From assembly GCA_902800905.1 (NCBI GenBank), contig CADCGC010000001.1, forward strand, positions 1 through 64,000: a stretch of 64,000 nucleotides of DNA. Reading direction: 5' to 3'. The first letter of the stretch is position 1. Each line of letters opens with the position of its first letter. The notes under the pieces were generated by a model. The model saw only the letters and a program-made list of their open reading frames with translations. It did not search any database and was not told the DNA's origin. The stretch is from an uncultured Erysipelotrichaceae bacterium. Its GTDB lineage: Bacteria; Bacillota_I; Bacilli_A; RFN20; CAG-826. Positions 51,229 to 60,822 of this stretch are shown here, piece after piece. A program made the translations under genes and the position numbers.

Positions 51229-52104
51229 CTATTTCCCCCTAATAGAGTTTATTAATTCATCCTTCGATTCAAATAGTTCATACTCAAACTGATTTTTGAA
51301 GAATGTAACTTGTCGTTTCGCGTAGTTTCTAGTTCTCTTTTGAATTAAGGCAATCGCATCTTCTAAAGAGCAATTACCACATAAGAAGTCCATTATTTCC
51401 TTATATCCAATCCCTTGTCTAGCGGTTAGAGATAAGTCGTATTTCTTCATTAATCCTCTAACTTCTTCTACTAGACCAGCGTCCACCATTTCGAGAACTC
51501 TTTGATTTATGTTTTCATATAATGTATCGCGATTTGGTGAGATAAACAATATTTTAACATCTTTATAAATCATTTCGTGTTTTTGAGAATTGATTCTCTC
51601 ACTTTTTGTTTGATCGCCGCTTCTAATCATTGAGATGGCTCTAATAACTCTTTTGCGATTATTCTCATGAATCTTAAGACTAGCCTCATAGTCTAACTTT
51701 TGAAGCGTTTCATACAAAGTATGATTATCTAAAGATTCTAAATCTGAATCATCTTTTTCTTCTTCGACTGGGAATTCATAATCATAGAGAACCGCTCGAA
51801 GATATAATCCTGTTCCTCCAACAAGAACTACATTTTTGTTTTTTGATAGGCATTCATCTATTTGTTCTCTACACATCTTTTGAAATTCCATAACAGAGAA
51901 TGTCTTATCAGGAGAGACAATATCAAGAAGATGATAATTTTTGTAATGAGGATCATTCTTTTCTAGCTTGCTAGTCCCGATATCCATATCCTTATAGATT
52001 TGGAAAGCATCAAAATTGATTGCATCGCAATTTAAGATGTCAATCAATTCATTAGCGGCGCTAGTCTTGCCACTACAAGTTGGTCCCATAACTACATAAA
52101 TCAT
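51229..52104 (-). CDS. miaA: tRNA dimethylallyltransferase
   Basis: Adds a dimethylallyl group to A37 of tRNAs reading UNN codons. 291 residues from the ATG at 52104, which starts the fold: MIYVVMGPTCSGKTSAANEL (P-loop). The FDAFQIYKDMDIGTSK and LVGGTGLYLRAVLYDY motifs follow, and QGIGYKEIMDFL near the end. Upstream ATGs would run through the terminator hairpin of ymcA. Its product is the substrate of MiaB encoded two genes upstream. Confidence 0.95.
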   Translation of the reverse strand: MIYVVMGPTCSGKTSAANELIDILNCDAINFDAFQIYKDMDIGTSKLEKNDPHYKNYHLLDIVSPDKTFSVMEFQKMCREQIDECLSKNKNVVLVGGTGLYLRAVLYDYEFPVEEEKDDSDLESLDNHTLYETLQKLDYEASLKIHENNRKRVIRAISMIRSGDQTKSERINSQKHEMIYKDVKILFISPNRDTLYENINQRVLEMVDAGLVEEVRGLMKKYDLSLTARQGIGYKEIMDFLCGNCSLEDAIALIQKRTRNYAKRQVTFFKNQFEYELFESKDELINSIRGK

Positions 52105-52120
52105 GAGATAAAGCATATAA

Positions 52121-52148
52121 CAAAAAGAAGTGAATGTCATCACTTCTT
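52121..52148 (-). terminator. Terminator between ymcA and miaA
   Basis: AAGAAGTGA / TCACTTCTT with loop TGACAT contains the ymcA stop and is followed by TTTTTG on the minus strand. Partial read-through probably supplies miaA. Confidence 0.7.
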
Positions 52149-52409
52149 ATTAATAATTTCACAGATTTCTTGTAAATAAACTCTTACTTCTTCTTCCAGT
52201 TGTTTGTAATTAACCACAAGTGGATGGGAATTATATTCATCAAGTAATTGTTTTTTGCTTTTCGAATCAGCTTTTACTATTTTGGCCTTAAGTTCTTTTA
52301 AGTCGATTGATGAATCCACTAAGGTCTTGACTCTTTTATATTCTTGAAACAAGGGAAGAGAATCAAGTTCCTTTTTTAATTCATAAGTTAGTTCAATAAC
52401 TTTATCCAT
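52140..52409 (-). CDS. ymcA: YlbF/YmcA-family protein
   Basis: 89 residues, helical, of the Com_YlbF family: ELKKELDSLPLFQEYKRVKT, then a long helix and LVVNYKQLEEEVRVYLQEI. In B. subtilis YmcA, YlbF and YaaT form the Y-complex that adjusts RNase Y specificity. Here it directly follows miaB with an 8-base overlap, as ymcA follows ymcB in B. subtilis, and RNase Y lies in the same gene block. Confidence 0.85.
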   Translation of the reverse strand: MDKVIELTYELKKELDSLPLFQEYKRVKTLVDSSIDLKELKAKIVKADSKSKKQLLDEYNSHPLVVNYKQLEEEVRVYLQEICEIINKK

Positions 52410-53841
52410 TCACTAATTCTCCAATTAATGAATATGTATGAGACTCAAGAATCTTAACATCCACTATTTTACCAACAAGATTTTTATCACCCTTGAAGTG
52501 AACTAATTTATTGCTCTCTGTATATCCAGATAACATGTTCTCATCAGTCTTACTAACACCATCAACAAGGACCTTATATATATGACCAACATAACTCAAA
52601 GCGTCCTTTTCAATGTTAACCTCCAAATGCTTCACTAATTCTTGGAATCTTCTACTCTTCTCTTTATAGGTAACATTGTCCACCATCTTAGCGGCAGGTG
52701 TGCCTCTTCTAGGAGAGTAGATGAAGGTGAATGCACTCTCATATTTAACGATATCAACTAGTGACAGTGTATCTTGGAATTGTTCCTCTGTTTCGTTAGG
52801 GAATCCAACTATGATATCAGTGGATAAAGATAGGCCTGGAATCTTCTCTCTCATTTCCTTAACTAAATTAAGATAATGCTCGCGATCATAACGCCTTCCC
52901 ATGAGCCTTAAAACTTCATCATTTCCTGATTGAACTGGGAGGTGGATACACTTCATGATATTTTCATATTTCGCAATAATTTCTATCATTTTGCTGGAGA
53001 AATCCCACGGATGCGATGTTGTAAATCTAATTCTTGGGATACCCATTTTAGCGGCTTCTTCAAGGACATCAGCGAAGTCATGACCCTCATCTAAATCCTT
53101 ACCATATGCATTGACATTTTGTCCGAGGAAAGTAATCTCTTGATAGTTCGCTTTTTTGAGTTCTCTAACTTCATCCATAATGTCCGAAAATTTACGAGAT
53201 CTTTCTTTGCCTCTTGTGTAAGGAACAATACAGTAAGTACAGAACTTGTTACATCCATAAATGATGTTCACATAAGCCTTATATTCGTTATTTCTAACAA
53301 CGTTTTTGTTTTCAATAACTTCACCTTGTTTTGATTTGATTGAAATTAACCTAATATCTGATGAATAAACTTCATACACTAAGTCTAATAATTGATCAAT
53401 TTCATGTGTTCCAAAATATAGATTAACTTCAGGGAATTTGTCTTGAAGAATTTGAAGAATTTCTGGTTGTTCAACCATACATCCACAAATACCCAAAACA
53501 AGTTTTTTATTAGCTCTACGATATTTCTTTAAATTGCCAATTTCACCATAAACTTTGTCTTCAGCGTTTTCTCTAACAGCGCATGTATTAATGATAATAA
53601 CATCAGCTTCTCCAGGCTTTTCAGTCTTTTTATATCCAACGCTTTCAAGCATTCCACGCATTGTCTCTTCATCTCTAACATTAGCCTGGCAGCCATAAGT
53701 GTGAATATAGTATTTCTTGCCACTAGCAATCTTTTTCATCTCATCTAGATGTAAAGTCGATGCATCAAAAAATACCGTCTCACTTTTTTCGCGATTACGT
53801 GCTGCTACTAAATCTGGATAATTAACAATCTTTGTTTTCAT
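52402..53841 (-). CDS. miaB: tRNA-2-methylthio-N6-dimethylallyladenosine synthase
   Basis: Radical-SAM methylthiotransferase, 479 residues. The N-terminal cluster uses HTYGCQANVRD, INTCAVRENAED and GICGCMVEQ; the radical-SAM cluster is YGCNKFCTYCIVPYTRG (CxxxCxxC). The C-terminal TRAM domain (about 415-479) binds tRNA. It completes the MiaA-made base to ms2i6A37. It follows ymdB by two bases. Confidence 0.96.
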   Translation of the reverse strand: MKTKIVNYPDLVAARNREKSETVFFDASTLHLDEMKKIASGKKYYIHTYGCQANVRDEETMRGMLESVGYKKTEKPGEADVIIINTCAVRENAEDKVYGEIGNLKKYRRANKKLVLGICGCMVEQPEILQILQDKFPEVNLYFGTHEIDQLLDLVYEVYSSDIRLISIKSKQGEVIENKNVVRNNEYKAYVNIIYGCNKFCTYCIVPYTRGKERSRKFSDIMDEVRELKKANYQEITFLGQNVNAYGKDLDEGHDFADVLEEAAKMGIPRIRFTTSHPWDFSSKMIEIIAKYENIMKCIHLPVQSGNDEVLRLMGRRYDREHYLNLVKEMREKIPGLSLSTDIIVGFPNETEEQFQDTLSLVDIVKYESAFTFIYSPRRGTPAAKMVDNVTYKEKSRRFQELVKHLEVNIEKDALSYVGHIYKVLVDGVSKTDENMLSGYTESNKLVHFKGDKNLVGKIVDVKILESHTYSLIGELVNG

Positions 53842-53843
53842 AA

Positions 53844-54629
53844 TTATTTTTCAATTTGATAAATAGGGAATATCTCTACACATTTTCCTGTTAATTCATC
53901 AACATCAAGGACAACTGCAGAAAACACGCCTCTTCCTTCATTTGGAATATCAAATCTGACATTGTTTCCATACATCAATTTGCTAACGACTGTGTCTTTG
54001 TCAAATCCTAACGCTCCATCATAATATCCGGTCATTCCAACATCTGATATAAAGGCTGTTCCACCATCTAGGATGCGGTAGTCTCTTGTTTGAACATGAG
54101 TGTGAGTTCCTAAGACCGCGCTGACTTTTCCGTCAAACGCATATGCAAAACATATCTTTTCTCCAGTCGCTTCAGCGTGGAAATCAACAATATGTATTGT
54201 CGCTGGATCTTCTGATTCACCCAAACATTCTAACAATGAATAATAAGGATTATTGACAGCTTCTTTCATAAATGCAGAACCTAATAGATTAGTAATTCTA
54301 ATAGACACTCCATTTACATCAAAGACAACTGAGCCTTCTCCTGGATATTCAGAAATAAGATTAAGAGGGCGGACCAAGCGATCAACTCGGTCAGCGTATC
54401 CTCTTACATCTTTTTTACTATCATAATGATTGCCTAAAGTAATGCAATCAATCCCACTATTGATTAATTCTAAATAGTGATGACGTAATAGACCTTTACC
54501 ATGACTTGCGTTTTCGCCATTAGCGATAACAAAATCAATATTGTATTTTTCGACATAAGTCGATAAATAGTCCTTTATCATTCTTCGACCAACACGGCCA
54601 ACGATATCTCCGATAAATAATATTCTCAA
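53844..54629 (-). CDS. ymdB: YmdB-type metallophosphoesterase
   Basis: 261 residues with a dinuclear metal site: FIGDIVGRVGRR, VIANGENASHGKGL, TLGNHYDSKKD, IHIVDFHAEATGEK and LGTHTHVQTRDYRIL. In B. subtilis YmdB hydrolyses cyclic nucleotides or RNA 2',3' ends and sets biofilm or motility fate. The frame begins with TTG at 54629 after a weak AAAGAG; no ATG suits. It follows rny by 24 bases, as in B. subtilis. Confidence 0.93.
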   Translation of the reverse strand: MRILFIGDIVGRVGRRMIKDYLSTYVEKYNIDFVIANGENASHGKGLLRHHYLELINSGIDCITLGNHYDSKKDVRGYADRVDRLVRPLNLISEYPGEGSVVFDVNGVSIRITNLLGSAFMKEAVNNPYYSLLECLGESEDPATIHIVDFHAEATGEKICFAYAFDGKVSAVLGTHTHVQTRDYRILDGGTAFISDVGMTGYYDGALGFDKDTVVSKLMYGNNVRFDIPNEGRGVFSAVVLDVDELTGKCVEIFPIYQIEK

Positions 54630-54653
54630 AACAACTCTTTCTAGAAGTAATAA

Positions 54654-56228
54654 TTACTTCGCTGTTTCTACAGCGCGGTATTCTCTAATAACAGAGACTT
54701 TGATTTGACCTGGATAGGTCATTTCGTTTTCGATACGTTCTCTAATTTCTCTTGCGAGTTTGAACGCACCAATATCATCAATCTTTTCAGGAATTACCAT
54801 AACGCGTAATTCTCTACCTGATTGCATAGCGTAGCTTTGAGAAACACCATCATAAGATTTACAAATCTCTTCGAGTTTTTCAATTCTTTGAATGTAGTTC
54901 TCAAGCATTTCACTTCTTGCCCCTGGTCTAGCAGCACTTAATGTGTCAGCAGCTTGAACGAGGTGAGAAATGATGTATTTAGCAGGAACGTCTCCGTGGT
55001 GAGATTCAATCGCATTAATAACGATATCGTTTTCGCCATATTTCTTTGCTAAACGCGCGCCAATTTCGACGTGGCTTCCATCCATTTCAAAGTCACAGGC
55101 TTTACCAATATCGTGTAGGAGTCCGGCTCTTTTTGCCATATTTTGGTCTAAGCCAAGTTCAGCAGCCATGGTTCCAGCAAGATAAGCAACTTCGATAGAA
55201 TGTTCTAATGCATTTTGTCCATAAGAGGTACGGTATTTGAGTCTACCAACATAGTCTAAGAGTTCACGATTAATTCTTGGCAAGCCAAGTTTAAAGGCGA
55301 CATCTTGACCAGTCTTATGAATTGTCTCATCAACTTCTTGTTTGCATTTCTCAACGATTTCTTCAATTCTTCCTGGTTGAATTCTTCCATCTTTGATTAA
55401 CGCTTCAAGAGACATACGAGCAATTTCTCTTCTAATTGGATTGAAGCAACTAACAGTGATAACTTCTGGTGTGTCATCAATAATTAAATCAACACCTAAA
55501 AGCGTTTCTAAGGTACGAATATTACGACCTTCACGGCCAATAATTCTTCCTTTCATTTCATCGTTAGGAAGAGCAACAACCGCAACAGTCTTTTCGATTG
55601 TTGTTTCTTGAGCGTATTTGCTCATCGCTAACGCTAATAATTCTTGAGACTTTTCAGCAACTTGTTCTTTTGCTTCATCTTCTTTGTTTTTGATGTATTG
55701 AGCAATTTCTCTAGAAACTTTTGATTCCACTCTTTGGAAGAGTTCATCTCTTGCTTCTTGAGTTGACATTTGAGCAACTTTCTCTAATTCACCAATAATA
55801 GAATCAATCTTTTGTTGTAAGACTTGTTCTTTCTTGTCGACTTCCTTAAGACGTTTGTTAAGAGTTTCATTCTTTTCATCTAAGGTATCTTCTTTTTGAA
55901 TAAGAGCAGTGTCTCTACGATCAATGCTTTGCTCTCTTTGAAGAAGTTTGTTTTCTTGTGCAGCCAATTCAAGCTTCTTCTCCTTGATTTCTTTGTCTGC
56001 TTGGTTTTTCATTTCGTTAACTGTTTGTTTACCATCGAGTTGAGCATTCTTGATAATATGTTCAGCTTTAATTTCAGCTTCTCTAACAATTTTGTTTGCT
56101 TTGTTTTGGTCTCTTTGTTTTTTGAAAAAAGGAACAAAGAAAACAATGGCAGCACCCAATAATAATCCAACGAACGCTAAAATGATTGGTAAACCAACTT
56201 CTGTAAAAGCGGTTAATACTACTGGCAT
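54654..56228 (-). CDS. rny: Ribonuclease Y
   Basis: Membrane-anchored endoribonuclease that starts mRNA decay. 524 residues: an N-terminal helix (about 10-33), a long charged coiled coil (about 40-200), a KH domain ([19 protein letters not shown]), and an HD domain ([20 protein letters not shown]; His-Asp at about 371-372). GAAAGGAC precedes the ATG. A structured leader of about 150 bases (56229-56390) lies upstream, with hairpins GTATCT...AGATAC and CAGGC-CTA-GCCTG, and a TATAAT box at 56391-56396. Confidence 0.97.
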   Translation of the reverse strand: MPVVLTAFTEVGLPIILAFVGLLLGAAIVFFVPFFKKQRDQNKANKIVREAEIKAEHIIKNAQLDGKQTVNEMKNQADKEIKEKKLELAAQENKLLQREQSIDRRDTALIQKEDTLDEKNETLNKRLKEVDKKEQVLQQKIDSIIGELEKVAQMSTQEARDELFQRVESKVSREIAQYIKNKEDEAKEQVAEKSQELLALAMSKYAQETTIEKTVAVVALPNDEMKGRIIGREGRNIRTLETLLGVDLIIDDTPEVITVSCFNPIRREIARMSLEALIKDGRIQPGRIEEIVEKCKQEVDETIHKTGQDVAFKLGLPRINRELLDYVGRLKYRTSYGQNALEHSIEVAYLAGTMAAELGLDQNMAKRAGLLHDIGKACDFEMDGSHVEIGARLAKKYGENDIVINAIESHHGDVPAKYIISHLVQAADTLSAARPGARSEMLENYIQRIEKLEEICKSYDGVSQSYAMQSGRELRVMVIPEKIDDIGAFKLAREIRERIENEMTYPGQIKVSVIREYRAVETAK

Positions 56229-56458
56229 ATAATATGTCCTTTCTAAAATATATAGTCAAAAGACTATTTACCTAAAATCATCCTAAAAACATTATTAAGT
56301 ATGACTTCTATATATAACAGGCTAGGCCTGATAAACCAATTTCTCTATTGAGAATCTATAGGTAAGTATCTCTTCGGAAGATACACTTGTATTATAGAGA
56401 ATATTTCTCTTTTATAAAAGATAAAACTTTTATGAATTAATTTTTGCTAGCGGAATCA

Positions 56459-56488
56459 AGAAAAAAGCGAGAAACTAATGAATCTCGC
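56459..56488 (-). terminator. recA terminator
   Basis: GCGAGA / TCTCGC with a 10-base loop, followed on the minus strand by TTTTTTC. Confidence 0.85.
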
Positions 56489-56496
56489 CTCTTTGA

Positions 56497-57495
56497 CTAT
56501 TTACTTTCTTTATCAGCTTTGATTTGCTCTAATAATTTGTTTTTTACATCTTCGTTAGATTTGATGTATTCTTTTGCGGCATCACGACCTTGAGCAATTT
56601 TACTGCCATCATATTCATACCACGCACCTGTCTTTTTGATGATCCCAAGTTCAACAGCGCGGTCAAGGATTTCGCTTTCTTTAGAAATTCCTTCTCCATA
56701 AATGATATCAATTTCACATTGTTTGAATGGTGGACTAACCTTGTTTTTAACAACTTTAATGCGACAAGTGTTGCCAGTTACTTCACTGCCTGTTTTAAGA
56801 GCTTCAGTTCTACGAATATCAAGTCTAATTGAAGCATAGAATTTTAACGCTCTTCCGCCAGAAGTTGTTTCTGGATTTCCATACATCACACCAACTTTTT
56901 CTCTTAGTTGGTTAATAAAGATAATCGCACATTCTTTTTTGTTAAGAATGCCTGCAAGTTTACGCATTGCTTTAGACATAAGTCTTGCTTGCATACCAAC
57001 TGAGTTGTCGCCCATTTCACCATCAAGTTCTGCTTGTGGGACTAAGGCTGCAACGCTATCGACAATTAATAAATCAATCGCACCACTATCGGCTAACATT
57101 TCAGCGATTTCTAAAGCCTGTTCGCCACTATCTGGTTGTGAGAGGATAAGTTCGTCGATATCGACACCTAAGTTTTTTGCATAGGTAGGATCAATCGCAT
57201 GTTCAGCATCAATAAATGCAGCGCGCCCACCTTTCTTTTGGCATTCAGCAATCGCGTGTAATGCTAATGTGGTTTTACCACTACTTTCTGGTCCAAAGAT
57301 TTCAATAATTCTTCCCTTTGGATAGCCACCAATACCTAAAGCTTCATCTAAAAGTAATGAGCCAGAAGGAATAACGTCAACATCAACTGCGGGCCTTTCC
57401 CCGAGTTTCATGACGGCTCCTTTACCAAATGTTTTTTGGATTTGTTTTAGAACTTCGTCGAGTTCTTTTTCATTGAGATTTTCTTTCTTTTCCAT
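56497..57495 (-). CDS. recA: Recombinase RecA
   Basis: DNA-dependent ATPase for strand exchange and the SOS coprotease. 332 residues. Walker [15 protein letters not shown], the [11 protein letters not shown] stretch, [15 protein letters not shown] (Walker B), loop L1 about [29 protein letters not shown] and L2 following. C-terminal domain ends in acidic/Lys residues. It is in the pgsA-cinA-recA order common in Bacillota. No LexA-type box is visible, but the leader holds a hairpin near the ribosome site. Confidence 0.98.
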   Translation of the reverse strand: MEKKENLNEKELDEVLKQIQKTFGKGAVMKLGERPAVDVDVIPSGSLLLDEALGIGGYPKGRIIEIFGPESSGKTTLALHAIAECQKKGGRAAFIDAEHAIDPTYAKNLGVDIDELILSQPDSGEQALEIAEMLADSGAIDLLIVDSVAALVPQAELDGEMGDNSVGMQARLMSKAMRKLAGILNKKECAIIFINQLREKVGVMYGNPETTSGGRALKFYASIRLDIRRTEALKTGSEVTGNTCRIKVVKNKVSPPFKQCEIDIIYGEGISKESEILDRAVELGIIKKTGAWYEYDGSKIAQGRDAAKEYIKSNEDVKNKLLEQIKADKESK

Positions 57496-57501
57496 AAATA
57501 T

Positions 57502-57540
57502 GCCCTCACTATACTAAGAGTCGTTTTTTGCGTTTTTTTT
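57502..57540 (-). promoter_or_regulatory. recA leader element, twin of the ABC leader at 49528
   Basis: On the minus strand: A8, CGC, A6, CGA, then CTCTTAGTATAG-TGAGGGC and 6 bases to ATG. GAGGG is the ribosome site. Most of it matches the leader of the 698-residue ABC gene, including both A runs. A CTC/GAG stem is possible but weaker here. Confidence 0.5.
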
Positions 57541-58009
57541 AATTATTTTTTTCAATTATTTTTTCTAAAAGATCATAAGCAATTTTAATTGCTTCTTTTT
57601 GAATATTTTCTCTATCTCCACTAAGTTGGTAGCCAAAGACTTGAACTTTGTCATAAAAAGCAACACCAATATAAACTTCACCAACTTTTTTACCTTCCAT
57701 TGCTGTTGGTCCGGCATTTCCAGTGAATGAAACGCAGTAATCAACATTGAGCAAACTCTTTCCATGACTCGCCATCTGTCCAGCGATTTCTTGTGATACA
57801 ACACCATAAGTATCAATATCAGAATAAGGAATACCTAATATACGCGCTTTTTCTTCGGTCGCGTAAGTTACAAGCGCACCCTTAAAGAAATGAGATGCTC
57901 CACTGACTGATGTAATGTCTTTAGCAAATCCACCACCAGTAAAAGATTCAACAGAACCTAATGTTCTGCCTTTTTCTCTAAAAATACGATTAATATCACC
58001 ACTTGTCAT
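57539..58009 (-). CDS. pncC: CinA C-terminal domain protein (NMN amidase)
   Basis: 156 residues, only the C-terminal half of full CinA. Motifs are GSVESFTGGGFAKDITSVSGAS, YGVVSQEIAGQMA and VSFTGNAGP, which form the nicotinamide-mononucleotide deamidase site recycling pyridine nucleotides. The N-terminal pyrophosphatase-like domain of CinA is absent and there is no room for it, as pgsA ends two bases upstream. It lies between pgsA and recA as cinA does in Bacillus and Streptococcus. Confidence 0.92.
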   Translation of the reverse strand: MTSGDINRIFREKGRTLGSVESFTGGGFAKDITSVSGASHFFKGALVTYATEEKARILGIPYSDIDTYGVVSQEIAGQMASHGKSLLNVDYCVSFTGNAGPTAMEGKKVGEVYIGVAFYDKVQVFGYQLSGDRENIQKEAIKIAYDLLEKIIEKNN

Positions 58010-58011
58010 AA

Positions 58012-58656
58012 TTATTGCTTTTCAGGTAAAAACACTTTCTTATTTTGGACGACATAGATTATGCCACTAATAAGAGAAACTAAAGTAGCTAAATAAACCA
58101 AACATGCGGTAACAGATAAGTATGGATTAACATAATCTGGATACATGTAATGGAACGGGAAATCATTGAGTAAAACTGCAGAGATTGCAACCATTTGTAG
58201 GACAGTTTTTAACTTTCCAAAAATGTTCGCAGCAATAACTACTCCTTTTTGCGCACCAATGAATCTTAAGGCATCAACAACTGTGTCTCTAGCTACCATG
58301 ATGATGACACACCAAACAGGGAAAATAACAACTTGTTCGACTGCATAAGGAGCAAATAGTTGAGGAGCTACAAGAAAAATGGTCATTGAATTAACCAAAA
58401 GTTTGTCAGCAACCGGATCTAAGAATTTTCCTAAATCAGTAACTTGATTATTTTTTCTTGCGAGTTTTCCATCTAGGTGGTCGGTGTAACTTGCAATCAC
58501 AAAAAACACAAATAAAACTAAGAATATTAGGTTAATTCTTGAATTACCTAATTCAGGAGTTGAAATGTTTGGAATCACAGATAAAACAAATAATGTGATT
58601 ATTAAAATAACAGTTGCAATAATTCTTGAGAATGTGATTTTTGTTGGAAGATTCAT
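58012..58656 (-). CDS. pgsA: CDP-diacylglycerol-glycerol-3-phosphate phosphatidyltransferase
   Basis: Makes phosphatidylglycerol phosphate. 214 residues with about six membrane helices. The CDP-alcohol phosphotransferase motif is DHLDGKLARKNNQVTDLGKF then LDPVADK, fitting D-x2-DG-x2-AR-x8-G-x3-D-x3-D. GAGGAATT precedes the ATG. It opens the pgsA-cinA-recA run directly after the RNase P RNA. Confidence 0.95.
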   Translation of the reverse strand: MNLPTKITFSRIIATVILIITLFVLSVIPNISTPELGNSRINLIFLVLFVFFVIASYTDHLDGKLARKNNQVTDLGKFLDPVADKLLVNSMTIFLVAPQLFAPYAVEQVVIFPVWCVIIMVARDTVVDALRFIGAQKGVVIAANIFGKLKTVLQMVAISAVLLNDFPFHYMYPDYVNPYLSVTACLVYLATLVSLISGIIYVVQNKKVFLPEKQ

Positions 58657-58675
58657 AATTCCTCTTTTCTATTTA

Positions 58676-59024
58676 GTGAGTCTTCGATCCTGTAAGCCAT
58701 GTTTTGTCTAGGATGATAATTTATCTAAGAATGCTCTTACTTGAGTCGATTCAGTTCTCTATCAAGTCTCCCCTACCAAATTTGGGTTTCTCACTTACGG
58801 GGTTTACCGCGTTCCACCTTATTCTTTCAAATAAGCTCCGTCACTATGGCACTTTCAGGAATCCTACCATGGGTTGCCCTTTAGGTCATTTTCCGCCGTC
58901 ATGTACTCCTACATGCCTAGCGTTATTTTTTCCGCTAGCGTAATCACTACAGTCATCACAGACTGTGCGAGCATGGACTTTCCTCTAATTAACTAATAAT
59001 CAGCAATCATCCAGATCGAAGGTT
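58676..59024 (-). ncRNA. rnpB: RNase P RNA, class B
   Basis: Catalytic RNA that matures tRNA 5' ends. On the minus strand the terminal helix P1 pairs CTTCGATC (59021-59014) with GATCGAAG (58689-58682). Conserved segments follow in order: GAGGAAAGTCCATGCTCGCAC, GTAGTGAT, GGCGGAAAATGACC, GGTGGAACGCGGTAAACCCC, AAACCCAAATTTGGTAGGGG (Bacillus-type) and ACAAAACATGGCTTACAG. Its place beside a GpsB-like gene matches B. subtilis. Ends are approximate by a few bases. It fills the whole gap between pgsA and gpsB. Confidence 0.95.
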
Positions 59025-59393
59025 TTATCTTATTTCATCGGGATTAATATGAAGTTTCTCATATATAATCATTTCCAACTTCCCGATACGTTGGAGCAAT
59101 TCATAATTGTCAATATGGATATCTTTGTGGTCTTTAGAGATGTATTTCCATTTATTCTTTTCTTGTTCAAGCTCTTCTTCTAATTGAGAATTGACCTTTT
59201 TGAGTTCATCTAACTCTTTAAGAATTTTATCAACATCAATGCCATTTAATGCTGCAATCGCTTCAATTTTTTCATAGTCCTCAATTATCTTGTCAAAGAA
59301 GGAATCAACCTCGTATGGGTCGTACCCTCTATTTGTGGTAGAGAACTTTTTTTCAAGAAGTTCTTTGCTTGTAAAATTCGTCTTTTGATCCAT
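59025..59393 (-). CDS. gpsB: DivIVA-domain cell-division protein (GpsB-like)
   Basis: 122 residues. The N-terminal DivIVA domain has GYDPYEVDSFFDKIIEDYEKI (20 of these around residues 23-43), which binds membranes and partner proteins. A coiled coil (about 50-85) and a short C-terminal helical part follow. Size and position next to rnpB fit GpsB, which directs penicillin-binding proteins between septum and wall. A shortened DivIVA is the alternative. Confidence 0.85.
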   Translation of the reverse strand: MDQKTNFTSKELLEKKFSTTNRGYDPYEVDSFFDKIIEDYEKIEAIAALNGIDVDKILKELDELKKVNSQLEEELEQEKNKWKYISKDHKDIHIDNYELLQRIGKLEMIIYEKLHINPDEIR

Positions 59394-59501
59394 ATCTATT
59401 ATATTATCTCTTATATCGAATTATTTTTCTATGAAAAATTTATGAATATATCACTATATTTTCTTGAAAAGCATTAAAGTGCCTTATAAACTTATAAGGA
59501 A

Positions 59502-60227
59502 ATGAAAAAAGTATTAAAGAATTTTAAAGGCCATCGTCACTTATGCTTCCTAGATTTTGAAGGGACACAGTTCTCCCACGAAATGATCGCGTATGGAGCA
59601 ATATTTGTAACAATTGATAAGAATGGTTTTATTGTCAAAGAAAAGAAACCAATCAAAAGATTAGTTAAAGCCAAAAATCAAATCGGTAAATTTGTTGAAA
59701 ATTTAACAGGAATAACAAGATTAGATTTAGATCGTTTTGGTGTTACTTTTTCTACCGCAATGAAAGACCTTAAAAAATATTGTGGAATGCACTTTAAAGG
59801 ATGCACATTTTTAACGTTTGGAAACCACGATTTAAAGATTCTTGGACAATCAATGTCCTATAACCTCGATACCCCAAAAGATATCTGCAATATTATTAGA
59901 AGCAACTATGTTGATTTACAAAATATTATTGCTGAGTTCATTCGTGATGACCATGGTAATCCATATTCACTCACCAACTATCTAACAGTCTTCAACCTTG
60001 AATTTGATGGACAGGCTCATGACCCTGAATATGACGCAGTCAACTTAGCAAGACTTTATGACGCATTTATGAAAAATAACGAAGTTGTTTTAACTGAGTT
60101 TGAAAAGAACTTACAAAGAACAACATTCCATCTTACCCCAGTTGACACTACAATTAGAAGATTGTTAAACGGTGAAACTGTCACATCAGAAGAATTTAAA
60201 GAATATCTTAAAGAGTACATCGAATAA
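59502..60227 (+). CDS. DEDDh 3'-5' exonuclease family protein
   Basis: 241 residues of the RNase T/DnaQ fold. Acidic residues can be placed: LDFEGTQ (motif I), FGNHDLKIL (motif II Asp) and HDPEYDAVNLARLY (motif III His and Asp). It resembles KapD-type stand-alone exonucleases. RNA or DNA 3' end trimming is likely; the exact substrate is unknown. The ATG is preceded by AAGGAA. It is followed by recU one base after its stop. Confidence 0.82.
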   Translation: MKKVLKNFKGHRHLCFLDFEGTQFSHEMIAYGAIFVTIDKNGFIVKEKKPIKRLVKAKNQIGKFVENLTGITRLDLDRFGVTFSTAMKDLKKYCGMHFKGCTFLTFGNHDLKILGQSMSYNLDTPKDICNIIRSNYVDLQNIIAEFIRDDHGNPYSLTNYLTVFNLEFDGQAHDPEYDAVNLARLYDAFMKNNEVVLTEFEKNLQRTTFHLTPVDTTIRRLLNGETVTSEEFKEYLKEYIE

Positions 60228-60228
60228 T

Positions 60229-60822
60229 ATGAGATATCCTAACGGACAAGAATATAAATCAACTAAGGTAAAAGAAAGAAAATCTCATAAGAGTTCTGCT
60301 GAGATATCTTTAAGCAGTGCGAATAGAGGAATGAATCTCGAAAATGAGATTAATCTTTCTAATGATTATTATCGTGATCATGACATCTGTTTAATCACAA
60401 AGAGGCCGACACCTATCAATATTGTGAAGGTTGATTACTCAAAAGGAGCTAAAATTACACACGCATATTTTGAAGAACAATCTACCACTGACTATAACGG
60501 AGTTTATCGTTCTCGCTATATTGATTTCGAGGCTAAAAATACAAAGAACAAGACTTCTTTCCCATTAAACAATATTACTAAGCACCAGATTGAGCATCTC
60601 AAAAGAGTGTTGTTCCACGGAGGAATTGCTTTCTTTATTATCAACTTTGAAAGTTTAAATAAAGTGTACCTATTAGATGCGAGCTATGTAATTGAGTTTT
60701 ACGAGCACGGAGAAAGAAAATCTATTCCATTTAGTTGCTTTGAAGAAAACGGAATAGAAATCGAACAAGGATATAATCCTAGACTTAAATATATTGACGC
60801 TATTGAGAAGAAATACTTTTAG
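60229..60822 (+). CDS. recU: Holliday junction resolvase RecU
   Basis: 197 residues from the ATG at 60229. RecU cuts four-way junctions in Bacillota and modulates RecA. Motifs: ANRGMNLENEINLSNDYY (NRGMxxE), a long VDYSKGAKITHAYF strand, then YRSRYIDFEAKNTKNKTSFP (Asp, Glu and Lys of the active site) and HQIEHLKRV. The in-frame ATG 57 bases upstream lies inside the exonuclease gene and adds residues outside the family. The 3' end overlaps nth by four bases, convergent. Confidence 0.93.
   Translation: MRYPNGQEYKSTKVKERKSHKSSAEISLSSANRGMNLENEINLSNDYYRDHDICLITKRPTPINIVKVDYSKGAKITHAYFEEQSTTDYNGVYRSRYIDFEAKNTKNKTSFPLNNITKHQIEHLKRVLFHGGIAFFIINFESLNKVYLLDASYVIEFYEHGERKSIPFSCFEENGIEIEQGYNPRLKYIDAIEKKYF

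Noticed and set aside
58704-58943. Plus-strand frame of 79 codons
   Set aside because: It is antisense to the RNase P RNA, which explains the sequence completely.
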